A stretch of DNA of 64,000 nt from Chlorops oryzae (GCA_020466095.1 CM035806.1:128058856-128122855); one strand, 5' to 3'; shown: positions 32,051 to 47,000, counted from the stretch's first letter. The notes: a model not told the origin generated them from the sequence alone. Numbers and translations: made by a program.

Positions 32051-35000
32051 TTAAACCTTATCGCGTTTTTTGAAATTGCGTTTCGATGCACAACGAATCA
32101 AGATTTCTGCGACATGAGACTTGTGATCCAATATTTTCATTATTTGGTTTTTTGCTTCATTCATGCCATCGACAATTATTTTGTTGCGTTGTATGTTGCC
32201 CTGTTTGGAGAGCATGAAAAGAGCGAGATATTTAGTTTCATTTGAATAGAAGTACTTTAGGAAAAATCTTTGCTTCGCTTACCTTTAGGAGATCACCAAG
32301 GCGTTCAGTATCAGAAGTTTTCTCAAGCTGCTCCAAACTTTTTAATATTTCCGTGAGATGATTATGACTCGCTTCTTCATTTTCGGTCTATCAAGTTTGA
32401 TTATCTGGTTTAATTATAGGAATTGAGAGATATTGTTTTAACACCTACCACATCTTCCATTAACGAATGCAGATGATGTATCTTCCACCCATTTAATTTT
32501 CTTTGTATATTTGCCTGATTGGCAACATCAATCACCGTTGGACGACGTTCTTCACGCTGTTTTACATCCGTATAGCGTTGAAAGTGATTATTTGCACTCT
32601 TCCAGTTTGCTTTATATGTCTGAAAGTTCAAAATAGAAAAGCAGAGATATAGATACATGTATGTAATACACTTATATGGAGAACAGATATGTAATTATAA
32701 ATTTCAATATTTCTGTCTGCTTCAGTCGTCTTCAAAACTGAAGGTCTTACCTGAAAATAACCCTAAATGAATTAAAGGCCAAAACTAATGGGAGCTCTGC
32801 AAATAGTTTTTTATATCTACTCACACTTAAAAGCGTGCAATTACGTGGACGTCGAAGGAAATATTCAACAGGCTTAGCATTCTCCTTGTTTCCAGCTGGC
32901 TGAGGTTGGGCATTAACTGCCGCTGCTCCTGTTTTTTGTTGATTTGTGCTTGTTTGATTGTTATTGCATGAATTATCATCGTTTTGAATGCCGGCATTAC
33001 CAGCGCTGCATTCACTAACAGTGACTGGTGCTGGCATTGAGAAAGATGAAGATGGTTGACTCTGATTTGATTGTTGGCTGTCATTGCTAAAATCGTTTTT
33101 GAAAGTAGAAACATCGAAACTTGAAATCGAAATGAATATTCTATGTCTAGAATATCTACTTACGTGCCGCGTCTGGCTCGCTTTCGTGGCGGACCATCAC
33201 TGTTGATGCCACCATTCATACGTTGGGGTGTATTTGGGGCGTTAACAGTAACGTTTATTGCAATTTGACCTACTTGTTGTGTTTGTTGCTGCTGATGATG
33301 ACTGGGATACAACTGAAAATTTGATTTTCTGTTGTTTTTCACTTTGTATTAATCAAAATTAAAGCATGGTTTTTTTTACCTCATGAATGGGATTGAAGTG
33401 CGTAGTATGATGTATTCCAATCTCTTCATGCGCCAGTTGCTGTTGCTCAACACCTGGTGATGAGTTTGCTGAAACTGTTGTCGATCCATCCGATGAGGCT
33501 GGTGAGACCGCACGAGAACGTGACTGAGCATGTGCACGATCATTTTTTGCCAATGCTTCTACTGTTAGTGTAGAGCTTGCTACATTACTGCTGGAAACCG
33601 TGCTAAATGAGCTACATGTTGATGGAGCAGGAGACAAAGACTGTGAGACAGCCACGGTTGATGCTGCCGCAACCACTGATGCTGACGTTGGAACATTTTG
33701 TGTGGAGCTTGTCGATGAAACCGACGACGAAGGCGATGACGCTGCAGCTGCTGATGCAGTTGAACTGGCACCCATTGAGAGAAGAGTTGGTGCGAGGTTC
33801 TTTGCAACGCGTACGGGATTATCAGAAGAGCCAGCATTTTCACGTTTACGCAAAAAATTTGGAACAGCGGAGCATGGTGCTGTTACCCCACCACTGGCAG
33901 TAGTAACTTTGATTGATGTTTGTAATGGTATAACCATGTGTTGTGCACCACCATTTCCACCGACCTGTTGTGTAGCCATCAAAACCTGTTGTTGAGGAGC
34001 TGTTATTTCTGATGCAGCAGTCAATGGTGTACTAAAGCGGACCGCCTGAATATGAGAGCCGATAGCAGCAGTGCTAGATACTGCAGGCTGCAGCTGACCT
34101 ATGGCACGTGTTGCTCCGCCAATACTAGTACCTGCACCATTGACATTATTATTGCTTGGGACAGCAGTAAATGAAGATGAAGACGTATTTGACAACGATG
34201 AAGATGCAACGGCAGCTGTTGCCGTTTGCTGCTGAGTCACTGCACTTGATGTCAATGTTTCTGTAGTTATTGAGAGTACGCCGGTAGATACTTGTACCGT
34301 GCAAGCTGGAACTGATTCATAATAGATTGTGCTGCCAGGTGGAAGAAACGCAGCAGGTGCTGAGGTCACCACCGTTGATGAGGAACCAGTTGATGTCACT
34401 ACCGTTGATGATGTTGTGTTCGATGACGAGATGACCGATGTTGCTGAAACACCACTTAAACCGGCGCTGCCAGGTCTCTGCTGTTGTTGTTGCTGTATAA
34501 AAACATTCGCTCCACTTGGCGTACTTGATCCACCATCGGTCGTCGCAACATTTCCAGCTTGTGTCACCACCTTGCCAACTGTCATGCCATTGGCATTCTT
34601 TACAGATGTTAAAGTACCACCGCGTGTTGATATGGCCAATGGTACAACGGTAGCACCTCCCGCAGCAGCAGATGAAACGATATTCTGCACTGCTAAGAGA
34701 CCAGCTGCAGTTGTTGCCGCCGCTGATACTGTCGCAACGGATGTGGGTGTTGCAGCAATTATACTACCCGCAACAGTTGGAGACGCAGATGCGCTAAGAT
34801 TAGATGCCACCGTACTTACAACACCACCACCGCTTAATGCCTGCAAATTCGAAGGTTGAGATGCTGCTGCTGCACCTGCAATTGTTGCAGTAGAGACTGT
34901 TGTTGGCAATTTACTTATACCCATATGCGTTATGGTCAAAGAAGGCTGTCCTTTGGCAGACATTGTTACAGGTGGACGAAGTCCTGCAAATGCGAAAAAA

Positions 35001-38000
35001 GAAAAATACATATTTCTGTATCGTATTTTTCCTATCTTTTTTCTCTAGGTTTTTTTTTTAAAGGACTATTTTCACTTCTACGCGTTTAGCATTTACATCT
35101 TTAAAATGCTAGACCTGTTTCCATTATCCCTCGCATAGTCATGATATACATCTCGCACACTAATCACTAAATCGGCACAACTCAAAATTTTGCATTTCTC
35201 GGGCAAACAGCCTTTAACTCTCGACGCCTATAAAACCAATTTCTTTTATAAATTTAAATCATTCTTAATTAACTGCAGAATCAATAAATATCAATGTTAA
35301 TTTTCCACGTGTTCTTTTTCCTGCAATAAAAGGTTGGCCAACATGAAAAAATTGTTTGAAAAAATTTTGAATTGTGCCGGTTTAGTGATTAATGTGCGAT
35401 ATGTATAGTAACGCGTAAAACTCAACCGAAGTATTTTTCTGTGTATGATCGCTTGGCTACATCATGCTATATTATCTCGCGTAGGTACTTACCAATTTTA
35501 TTTCCCCCAGTCGTGTTGACGATGAAAGGTTGCAACATAACGTTACCAGCCAACCGTCCAGTTGAACCAATAATCTGTTGTGCTGTCCCGCCAGGTTGTT
35601 GCTGCAATTGAATAATACGTGTTGTGGAAAGATTTCCTCCAGGTATAACGTTCGCTGTTGCTGTTGAACCAGCAATCCCAGCAATAGTGCTACAGCGCGC
35701 CGAAGCAGTTGCGTTTCCGGATGTTATAGTTCCAGCGACACTGCCGGCAATAGTTGCCAAGCCCCCTGAAGCTGTTGCAATTGTCGGTGCCAATTGAGGA
35801 AGATTGGGCGCACGTATACTTATACTTGCTGTGCTAAGCTTGGCCGTCGAAATCGGTTTGGCCAAGGGGATTTGACGTAATTGTCGGGGAGCATTATTAG
35901 CAGCGGCTGCAGCTGTCAGTGAAGTAGCGACAGCAAAACGTTGGGTCGTCGCAAGGGTTGGACTGAATTGTTGTGTTTGAGCGATAGACTGAGTTGCTTG
36001 TGGTAAAACCGCTGAGGCAACTGTTGCATTACCAACATTCGGTGAGTAGACAAGTGTTGCTTGATGCTGACGTGGTGGTAACACGGTTGCCAATGTTGCA
36101 ACATATGTTGGCTGTTGTTGCTGTGTTTGGCTGCTAAGCGCAGCTACAGAGGAGACAGCAGACTGTGTGTTGCTGTAAAAGAAATTGTATGTAAGCAAAA
36201 ATAATTCAATATAGAAGAACGTTAACTTTTGATAAGAAATATGTACATATGTACATATATATGTATGTACATATATACTTACACTGTGCACTTCCAGTTG
36301 GCTGTATACCCGCCGGTAAAGAGTTTGTTTGATTTCCATTGCCCCCAATGGACGATGCTGCTGCAACAACAGTGCCACTGAGCACATTACTGGCAACTGA
36401 AGGCGGCACAACGCTTCCTGCACCAGAAGTGGCGGCAGTGCCTAGACTTTGCGTTGTAATGATACGCTGGCGCGGTTGATGAGATATCGCACGTATGAGT
36501 TGCACCTGCCCACCAGTGTTCGCAGCCATCCAAGTTGCACTGGTCGCTGGCGATATCACAGTTGTTGCCGGTGCCACTGAATTACGACTAACTGTAGCTG
36601 TGGTACCAGCTGTGGCACGTACAAAGCTACCGCCAGCTGTAAGACCCGTTACAGTTGCGCCCGCAACAGCCGAACCTGGTGCTGCTCGTATTGGTGTCAC
36701 CAGCCGTTGCCCGGCAGCTGCCGTTGCAACACCTGCCATTTGTGTCGCAGTGACGCTGGCGCGTGGAAGATATGCCGCCTGAGTTATGGGTCGTGAGACA
36801 GTTATGGATGCACTTGACACGGAACGCGCTGCAACAGTTGCTGTCGCTGGCATAGCTGTTAACTGCGTACGACCTCCAGCTGCGGCTGCAGCTGCGACGG
36901 CTGCAGCATTTTCAATCTGTTTAATCATAGATGGTGCTGCCGTTATAAGATTTGTGGGCATTACTACGCGAACTTGCGTTGCTTGGCCACCAGCGCCAAT
37001 AGCACGTATAGCTGTTGCAGTTGTCGCGGCGCTTGTTAAAGCAATTGGAGTGCCGCTCATTGTAGAGGTACTTATTTTTGCTTCAAATTAGAGTTCGAAG
37101 AAGAAAAATTAGAAGAAATATTCCAAAAATCTCCGGGTATAATTGCACGTTGGAATCTTTCATTTAGCAAATTTGGTCTCTGATTATTTTAACTGAACTA
37201 AAATTGAGTTAGATCACTGTTAAATTATTCGTTCAATTAAATACAATACATACTTATATTAAATACATAATTCTGAAAATAAAGTTAGCGAAATCATTTA
37301 AAAAAAACAAAAATTTTCAGGCATTGTAATTTAATTAGCTTAATTGATTATTGATAAACAATTCTGTTTGTAATTAACCGTAGCGTAATAACGAGCGTCA
37401 CCAACAGCAATGTGATATTTAAAAAAATTGATTTAATTCTCCTCAACTGTAAAAATTGTTTGTTATACCTTTTCCGAAGGAAGAAATTTCAAAACTCACG
37501 ATTTTTACCGTTTTTCGTGGATAACTTTTTTACTATACATCCCAGCTTATTATATTATTGAAATTTGGTGTGTGTATAGCTACTATGTAGACTTAAGCTT
37601 TCTCTGAAAAAAAAATTGCGACATCGCTTTAACTATGGTCATCATCCTACACATTAGAATCTGTATATATCTGTATATCTGTTTACAAAAATAATTTTTT
37701 TTTTTGCTTCTTCTGATTGTGTATTTAGCCGCCAAATAAAGTCGTCACTTATGGTTTAATTTTGACCATGACCACAATTCACGAAATTCGCAAAAATTTG
37801 AGTTTCACTATTTCGAATTGAGTATTTCGCAGCTAGACATAATGTCCTCTAACGGTTAAAATTTGACCATGACCACCATTCGCGAAAATTTTGTGCTTAA
37901 TAATAATCTCGAGTTTTAGAAGCTAAATCGAAGTACAGATAAGGTATAAATAGATATCCAAGCTAGAACACCGAAAACGGCAGGAATTTTTGTTAAGATA

Positions 38001-41000
38001 ATGTTTTAACATATTTTAGGCTGAGGAAAAGGTATGTGTGCAATCGGCTTAGCCGATGTAAACTTCTTTACTTGTTTTTATTCACAATACACAAGTTTCA
38101 GCATTAGCCGTCGGTGCAAACTCAGTTCGTAGAAAGTATACCTATGTATTTTTATACCCAAGCAGCGCAAGCAGGGTATATTGGTTTTGTGCGGATCATG
38201 TAACAGCTAGAACTAAGCTCGTAGATATAGACAAATGTATACACCATTAGGGTGGTCCTTAATTCAAAAATTTTTATTTTTTTCGCGCGACACCCCGTCA
38301 TTTTAATATATACCACGAGAAAATATTTCTGTATTTTTTTTTAAATTTTTTAAATTACATTTAGGGGTCGCTATCAGCGGTCAAAGTTTTCCAAATAAAC
38401 TCAATATATGAATTTGTTAGTTTCATATTGTCCGTTTTTCGCCGTGGCCGCTATGGGGCGAGCCCTTAATCGAACCGATTTAACGAAACCCTTTGTTCTC
38501 TCGCGTTCAACAGACCTCCAGCGACGACGGCTCAGTCTTCGATCAGTTTGATTCAAACGCGCTTCGCCGCTCCGCAAATAATTCAAATCGCAAACGAAAA
38601 AAAGAACCCAATTTAAATATATGAAATCATAAAAAATAAGTGAACAAAATATCCCGAAAAGAAAAACAAAAACCAAAAAAAAAAAAAACAGAAAAAATAT
38701 TTGAACTAATTTTTCGCCAAGAAGGCATCCCCCTTTTTATACCCAGCGTAAGCGGGGTATATTAGTTTTGTGCAAATCTTGTAACAGGGAGAATTAAGCT
38801 CCGGAGAAAAATATATATAGAAATGATCAGGATCAAAAACTGAATCGATTTAGACATGTCCGTCTGTCCGTCCGTCCGTGGTCGGATCTCCTCCGAAACG
38901 GCTGAACCAATGAAGTCGAAATTCGGCACAAATGTATATCGGGGTCCGAGTATGATCCTAAGTAAAAATGGGAGACATCCGCCCACTGCCACGCCCACAA
39001 ATGAATTTATTGTGTTTTCAATAAAATGCATGTAACAGGTTGGCTGATAAGTCCCCGGTCTGACACATAGATGGCGTCGCTAGTATTAAATGCATATTAT
39101 TTTTATATAGTGGCAACCTTCAAATGATTCGTGTCAAAATTTGACGTCTGTAAGTCAATTAGTTTGTGAGATAGAGCGTCTTTTGTGAAGCAACTTTTGT
39201 TATTGTGAAAAAAATGGAAAAAAAGGAATTTCGTGTTTTGATAAAATACTGTTTTCTGAAGGGAAAAAATACAGTGGAAGCAAAAACTTGGCTTGATAAT
39301 GAGTTTCCGGACTCTGCCCCAGGAAAATCAACAATAATTGATTGGTATTCAAAATTCAAGCGTGGTGAAATGAGCACGGAGGACGGTGAACGCAGTGGAC
39401 GCCCGAAAGAGGTGGTTACCGACGAAAACATCAAAAAAATTCACAAAATGATTTTGAATGACCGTAAAATGAAGTTGATCGAGATAGCAGAGGCAATTTT
39501 TTTTCAGCGAAAGCTTAAGTCTACATAGTAGCTATACCCACACCAAATTTCAATAAGCTGGGATGTATAGTAAAAAAGTTATCCACGAGAAACGTTAAAA
39601 ATCGTGATTTTGAAACTTCTGAACCACTTTCCACGACCCAAGAAGGGACTACGAAAAAAATTTGTATGCAGTTTTTCGGACATTTAACTGGTTCAAGTCC
39701 ATGCCAAATTTCAATATGATATCTTTCATGGCTTTCACCGACAGACAGACATGGCTAGATCGACTCCTCTTGTCACCCTGATCAAGAATATATATATATA
39801 TATGTCTATATCTATCGCGACTCCTTTGGTATGTTAGACACTCCGTGCCAAACTTAATATACCCTTTCCTTCGGAAAAGGTATAAAAAGTGTTTTAGAAC
39901 TACCCAAGAAAAAATCCCAAAAATTTTAAAATAGTGTTATTTAGGATTCATTTTAAAGAGCATAAAAGCCTGTTCTGTCCCACAGTACCTACGCACTTTA
40001 GTAAAGAAAATTAACAGTAAATTTTCAACATGAAATCTTTTCAAAATTTTGACACCTGTTTTCGAAATGTTTAATGTCGTTTGCCATAAAATTTCTTCAA
40101 CAATTCAAATGTTAATTAACAGTGTAGGCTAACATATGTCATGCTAATAAAAATGTTTGCCGAAAACTGCGTACGATTAATGCTATGTTCTCACTATAGG
40201 GGTTAAGTTCTTAACCCGATACTTTAACTCAAAGCGTTCATATGAGCTTCGAGCGAGCTAAGGTTTACTAAAGTCATATGACACAGCCGGAAAGTTCACT
40301 ACTTCTGCACTATTTCCGAAGTGTTGAAAATACCATATAGAACTTTAGCTGAAACTTTGGTCAAAAACTACCCAGCAAGCCAGATACGCGTATTAATCTA
40401 GGTTACTCACTAGTTTTATACACGGATTCTTTCAGTCACACGTAAATGGGCGAATATAGATTTATACTTGTTTATCTTGTGTACGAATAGCAGCTCTCAC
40501 ACTCTCTCGACTAAAATCATTAGCATGCGTGAGTGTACCCTGTAAAGCACCCCAGCCAACCATTGGAGTCCGCACGGTGCACCTTTAGGACTCCCAATGC
40601 GGTGCGTTTACGCTTCCTAAGGAGCCTCCTAAAAGGATCCTAAATGAGCGTGTTTGCGGGAGAAAAGGGCCTTTTCAAAACATATGACAAAAGTGTGCCC
40701 TGCGGACTCCTAAAAGGAGTGTTTTCGGCGTCCTAAAATGCTCCCTCAGATAAACCGCAAGGATTCCATGCAGACTCCTCTATTTGCCTACAATTTTCCA
40801 AAAAAGGACTCCTAAACTAATCCAAAGATAACCCAGGAGGAGTGTTTTAGGATTGCTTGATTTCCTGAACTATGAGAAATAATAAAAAAACAACCATTTT
40901 TCTTTTTAATATTTTCTAAGGCATTCCAAAAAAAATATTTCTTATTATTTTTAACAACTACTTTTACTTAGGACATTGTAAAATTTTAGTTTCTAAAAGT

Positions 41001-44000
41001 TACCCAAAAAGGGAAATTCCCGTAAAGTTACATCACCATAAGTTGCATAAAGTTGCAAACCATAAAGAATGGAAAAAACCATGCCAACTAGATAATAAAA
41101 TTTTAAAGCATGACTCTCTGAACGCTCCTTGAAGGTGCTCTTGAGGAGCCCATTGCCGGAGCACTCCGAAAACGCTCCTTCAAGGAGTCCAAGTGGGAGT
41201 CCTTTTACACTCCGACTTCGGAACGCTCCGAAAACTATCCATCAAGGTGTCTAGGTGGGAGTCCTTTAAAACTCCTGTTTCGGAGCGCTCCGCATATGGT
41301 TGGCTGGGACGATACTTGTTTGCACTATCACACTCACGACCCTGTAGTAAACGACCGGTCAGTTTGCAAAATAGGACCCACCTTAGGTGAGACTGTTAGC
41401 AACTAGACCATAAAAACTATGGAGCACGTCTAACCTAAGGTCGACCTCTATAGGTCTCACCGCTGACTGTTCCGTAAGAGATCGAGGGGCGGTGAGTTCA
41501 TTTTTTTTTGTACTCTTGCTGTGCGCTTGTTGTTGTCTGCTTTAAGTTCGCATTCTGATCGACTTACCGCCAAGAGTTAATTAGCGTAAAGGGTAAGACT
41601 CTCGCTCAGCAACCACGTAGATCGAAGTTCGATCCCTGGCTCGGTTTTTATTAGTTAATTTTGAAAAATAAAAAATTTTTTCTTTAATATTAAGTATTTT
41701 TTTCATATATAAAAAGTTTTTTTTTCAATGAAAGTTTTTTACTATGAATTCATTATCTCCAAAATCTTACATCAAATTGTCCAGGTGGTGATCAACTTTA
41801 AATTCTGTTTCTAGGAGCTTGCTTCCAACATGATCGGTTGGTCTTGAGACGAAAATTAAATAAACTAAACTACATGTATAAAAAATAGTTTGCAAAAATA
41901 AAACACTATTATAAATCTTTTAAACAGAATAAAAACAGATGGAACATTAACCAAAATAATTTTTTTCACAAATCATCGTATTTCCAATAAGAGCTCACGG
42001 TGAGTTCATGTATTTGTACTTTTAACTGTGCCCTATGTTAAGTTGTCTGCTTTAAGTTCGCATTTGACGTAATTACCGGATAGGGGTTTTTAGGTAAAGG
42101 GGTAAGGACTCATCGCTCAGGAATAAGTTAGTACGTAAATTAACGATTTTGGCTCGTTTATTTATTAATTTGATTAATTAACAATTTTTCTTTAATTGTA
42201 TTTTTTCATACCCGATAACTTTGTCGAGGTATTTACGTATTTATTTTTCAATTGAAAGTTTTTTGCTATGAAAAATTCTATTTTATTTCACAAAATCTTG
42301 AGCACCCAAAAACTCATGTCAGCATTTTGATCAACATATTAAAATTTGCTTGTTTAGCGTAATGGTTAAGACTTCGACTTACCAACCCAGTGATCAGCGG
42401 TTCGAGGTTCGTTCGAGACGAGAAAGTTAAAAAAACATAAATATATTTAAACAAAAAGATTTAAAAAATAAAAACAAAAAATAAACAAAATAAAAACAAG
42501 AAGGAAAAAAATTAAACAAAAATTAAAATTTTTTTCCACAAATTAACAAAATCGTCAATTGACCTCCAACTCATCCCCAAAACGTCTCACCATGGGTGAG
42601 TCTTACATGCACTACTCTCTTTCTAATGTAGGCCCCATGTTAAAGAGGTGAGTTGAATGCATGTAAGAGTAAATTATGTGGGGACTAGTTGTGGTCTTTT
42701 TGAGGTGCACCATAGGTGAGTAGGAGGTGAGTCAATTACTGCAGGGGAATTATAGTTAGTTAGTTAAATTAAGTTTTGTTTTATTTATTTTGTTTTTTGT
42801 ATTTTTTTGTTTTTTAAATCTTTTTGTTTAAACATTAATAATAATTTTTTTAATTTTCTTGTCCCGGACGAACCTCGAACCCCTGATCTCTGGGTTGGTA
42901 AGTCGAAGGTTTAACCATTACGCTAAACAAGGAAATTTAATATGTTGATCAAAATGCTGACTTGAGTTTTTGGTTGCTCAAGTTTTTGTGAAATAAAATA
43001 GAATTTTTCATAGCAAAAATTTTTCAAATGAAAAATAAATTGTAATTAAAAAAAAATTAAAATATGAAAAAATACTTACAATACTTACAATACTTACAAC
43101 ATAAAAAAAAACCTTAGGCAATAGAGAAGAAAAAAAAAATGCAAAACCGAACGAGGGATCGAACCTCGACCTACGTGGTTGCTGAGCGAGAGTCTTACCC
43201 TTTACGCTAATCAACTGTTGACAGTACGTTGATCAGAATGCGAACTTAAAGCAGACAACAACAAGTGCATAGCAAGAGTACAAAAAAAGAAATGAACTCA
43301 CCGGCCCCTCGATCTCTTACGGAACAGTCAGCGGTGAGACCTTTAGAGGTCGACCTTAGGTTAGACGTGCTCCATAGTTTTTATTGTCTAGTTGCTAACA
43401 GTCGCACCTAAGGTGGGTCCTATTTTGCAAACTGACCGCTCGTTTACTACAGGGGGGCGACAGCTGGTACACGTACACAAGATAAATAAGTGTAAATCTA
43501 TATTCGCCCATTTGGTTGTGACTGAAAGAATCCGTGTATAAAATTGGTGAGTAACCTAGATTAATACGCGTATCCAGCTTGCAGGGGTAGCATGATCCTT
43601 TGTAAATCTGAGTGCAAACAAGTATCGTGATTTGCTGGGTATTACGTGGTACACAAACTATAGTGTGAGCTAAGGCGTGGTGCACCACAGTTGAACTTTT
43701 TCACCAAAACATGGTGACTCGCGCCAAAATTTTGCCGAAGTTGCAGCTATAGTATTCATACTGCGACTACTCACATAACTAACCCTAATTTCTAATGAAG
43801 TTTGTTAGGATATGGAGAAGTACATATTTTTGCTTTCACTATCACTAATGTATAGTGAGGCTTTTAGTTTTCCATTCTTCACTAAAAAAAAATACTTGGT
43901 TTAGGAAATAATTTTGCACTCATAGTAAATGTTGTCTGGAGCTGAAAGCTTAGTGCACTACCCCCAACTCTGATATTATGGCAGGGTTCCCAAACTTTTT

Positions 44001-47000
44001 CGGACGCGGGACCCTTGAAAGACATAAAAATTATATACATATCGCACTATTCACCGGCAGTAAATAGTTCCCATACAACTGACACCTTCGTGGAATTGAT
44101 GATGAAAATGTATAACGAAATAAATAAGGATTGAATTTTTTATTTTAAAAGTGAAATTATTTTTTAACAATGACCAACTTAAAACATTTTTCTTTTTGGA
44201 AACAATAAGGGCCGGTAAATGAGTTACAGTTTAAACTGAAGTTTTCTTAAACTTAAACGAAAATTTGATCTAAAGTTGAAAATGAAAGTGTTTTTCAGAG
44301 CATATTAATATGAAGTTTTACTTAACTACAGATTAAGCATAATGGCAAGATGTATAATGGGAAATATTTAGTTTTGATTTCCCAATATTTTTAAAAAATA
44401 TCTTTTTTTTCGAGACAGTGACTGCTTTTTTTCAAAGTAGGCTAATGGGCTCTACGCAGATATGCAGGAAGTATAGAGCTCGTTCTTGTGAAAGGGCTCT
44501 ACGCTCTAAAGCAGCAAGTAAATTTCCTATAGCAAACACATGTAGAAAAAACGAAGAAGTACTTCGGCTTACTTTCGCTACTTGAACGCATAGGCGACAT
44601 GACATAAGGCACAAATGACATAAGTCACAAAAAAAAAAATGACATAAGGCCCAAAAAATAAAACCCAAAATTTTATGACATAAGGCCAAAAAAAAAAAAT
44701 GACATAAGTCCCAAAAAACAAAATGACACAAGACCCAAAAATTTCATGACGAAATTGTGCCTTATGTCATATGACATAAAACCCAATTTTAATTTTTTAA
44801 ATTTTTTGGGACTTATGCCATATGACATAAGGCCCAAAAAAAAAAAATGACACAAGGCCCAAAATATTAAATTCGAGTTTTTGTGTAACTTTGACCGCCG
44901 ATATTTCGCAAATGCGGTCTTTCCGCAATTTTGCGTCTAAATTTCCTGGTGACGCTAATCTTTTCTATATAAATTTAATATGGTCTATCTCGATTGGTAC
45001 TTGACGACGTCTGTCGGGTATAAAATAGAAAATACTCAAAAACTTTAGAAATTTTAATGAAGGACACAGACTTAATGTTTTACGCTATTGTGATGAGGGG
45101 GCTTCGCCCCCTGCTCGCTCGCTTCGCACCCCTGCTTTCTGCACGCGTTTTTTTAAATTCGACTTTTTGTGTAATTTTTACCGCCGATTGACCCATTGAT
45201 TGACCTTTACAGCTTTTCGTGCATAAAGATCTAGTTTTTCCCCAACTTTTGCCCTGACCAAGGGCTTCAACCCATTTTTTCCGCGTAGTCCGCATGCCCA
45301 TCTCCAATCCAGATTAATAAAATCAATGAACCTACACTGCCTCTTAAAACTAAAATTTCCAAAAATGATATAAGGCCCAAAAATTTGGGTTTTATGTCAT
45401 ATGACATAAGGCACAATTTCGTCATTTAATATTTTGGGCCTTGTGTCATTTTCCTTTTTTGGGCCTTATGGCATAATGACATAAGACGCAAATATTTTTA
45501 TGACAAAAAACCCAAATTTTTGGGCCTTATGTCATATGCCATAAAACCCAATTTTGTATGGAATTTTTTTGGGCCTAATGTCATTTTTTTTTTTTTGTGA
45601 CTTATGTCATTTGTGCCTTATGTCATGTCCCCGAACGCATACGCTAATTACAAGTAAACGGACTCACACTTTCACTCACTTTCTTCAAAAGAATGAGCTC
45701 GTTATTTCCTTTCAATTTACTTTAACAGCGTTGAACCCTAAAGAAAGGAAATCAGAGTTGAAATTTCGATGACAGGTCGACAGAGATGTAGAAAATGTAC
45801 GATTTAAATGCAACCCTGCATGTTCGATTGCTTTTAATCTGCGTATTCGTTGAAGTATCAGAAGTAACTCAAAGTACTTCTTCGTTTTTTTTGCATGTGT
45901 TTAGTATAGGAAATTTACTTCCTGCATATCTACGTAGAGCCCATAAGAAAACTATGAAAGGAATATATAAAGAAAGAAATCCTCCATGTTACTTATGTAG
46001 GTGATTCCCCTAGCGACGACCAACAAAGTTGGTTTTATGGTGTGGGAAATTTGGGGATGTGGTGTGGAAGCTTTTCTCTCTTCCCCGTGCCTTCCTCGCC
46101 GTCTACAGAATTTCTCTCCGGTGATTTGTCCCCTAATATGAACGGCGACTTAGTTTTGTTTTGGCTCTTAGGAGGGACTTTAGGGGGAGCAATTTTAAAC
46201 GCGTATATAAACATATAACATGAAGTGCGAAGTTTATTGTGTTTGGTATAGGGAATCTGTCAAACTGCTGTTCTTCTTTCTAAATTAGGTTGTTTTTTTT
46301 GTTTGTTAATTGCGAATTTTGTACTATTTGGGGGGAACATGACGAATCTAGGGGATTCAAGGAGCATTTTAGAGAGAACCACCAGGCAACACTGGAATTC
46401 TTGTGGTATTTTTAAAAAAGAAAACTGAAAATGGATGAGCAGAAATGAAGCTGCAATATTTCTTATTTTCATCTCACCAACTTTACTAAATTTGTCTTAT
46501 TATATGACATTCAGACGGCATCGAAATCCCGGGAATTCGGCACTTTTCAGGATTTCAGCCGATATCCAGCGGATTTCCCATACAAATGACTGTCAAACGA
46601 AATCCGCTCAGAAATTGGATTTCAACGAAATCCCAAAAGAAATCCGGAACAAACTGAATGCAACTCTGTGTTGTTCGATATGTATCGAAGAAATGCTGCA
46701 ACACTACAGTCAAATTTTGAAAAAAACCAAAGTAAACAAACAGGCAATGCTGCCACACGCAAACGAAAAAATCCCCACAATTCTTTACATTTTTCCCTAC
46801 CACAAATATCGTTATACTTTTTTTTAAATAGAATGCCTCTTGCATACAAAAATGTATGAGTACATGAATATGTTATATGCTTTCCAGACGTATAACGAAA
46901 TCTCGAGATTTCAGAAAATTTTCGAACAAATTTGACATTTGAAATCCAGGCGATTTCAATTTTGTTCTGAAATCCCGAGATTTCGTTGTACGTCTGGAAA

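Larger units (their letters stand above)
40371..43640. mobile_element. 3.3-kb foldback element with tRNA-like modules in its arms
   Basis: Outer arms pair over several hundred bases: CGCGTATTAATCTAGGTTAC (left) with its complement near 43545; GTCTAACCTAAGGTCGACCT with its complement near 43350; CGTAAAGGGTAAGACTCTCG with its complement near 43190. Inner arms (about 42230-42430 and 42860-43040) pair again. The centre is near 42640. The left arm is enlarged by the 40551-41308 insertion. Part of the outer arm recurs at 57313-57505. No transposase is visible. Confidence 0.82.

Noticed and set aside
33600..34859. Long plus-strand frames opposite Sap130 exon 4, and similarly 36495-37091
   Set aside because: Antisense shadows of alternating Ala/Thr/Ser codons; the minus strand has consistent splice sites and a conserved C-terminal domain.
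40188..43870. A still larger element bounded by CTCACTATAGG-like motifs
   Set aside because: Left and right motifs match over only about ten bases and no target duplication was found.
45080..45307. Minus-strand frame rich in Lys/Arg (75 codons)
   Set aside because: Lies in the core of the MULE-type element across a GC hairpin; no homologous motif.
44601..45625. Regular GACATAAGGCCC repeats considered as a CRISPR-like array
   Set aside because: Orientation changes, no unique spacers of constant length, eukaryotic context and a 9-bp target duplication; it is a transposable element.
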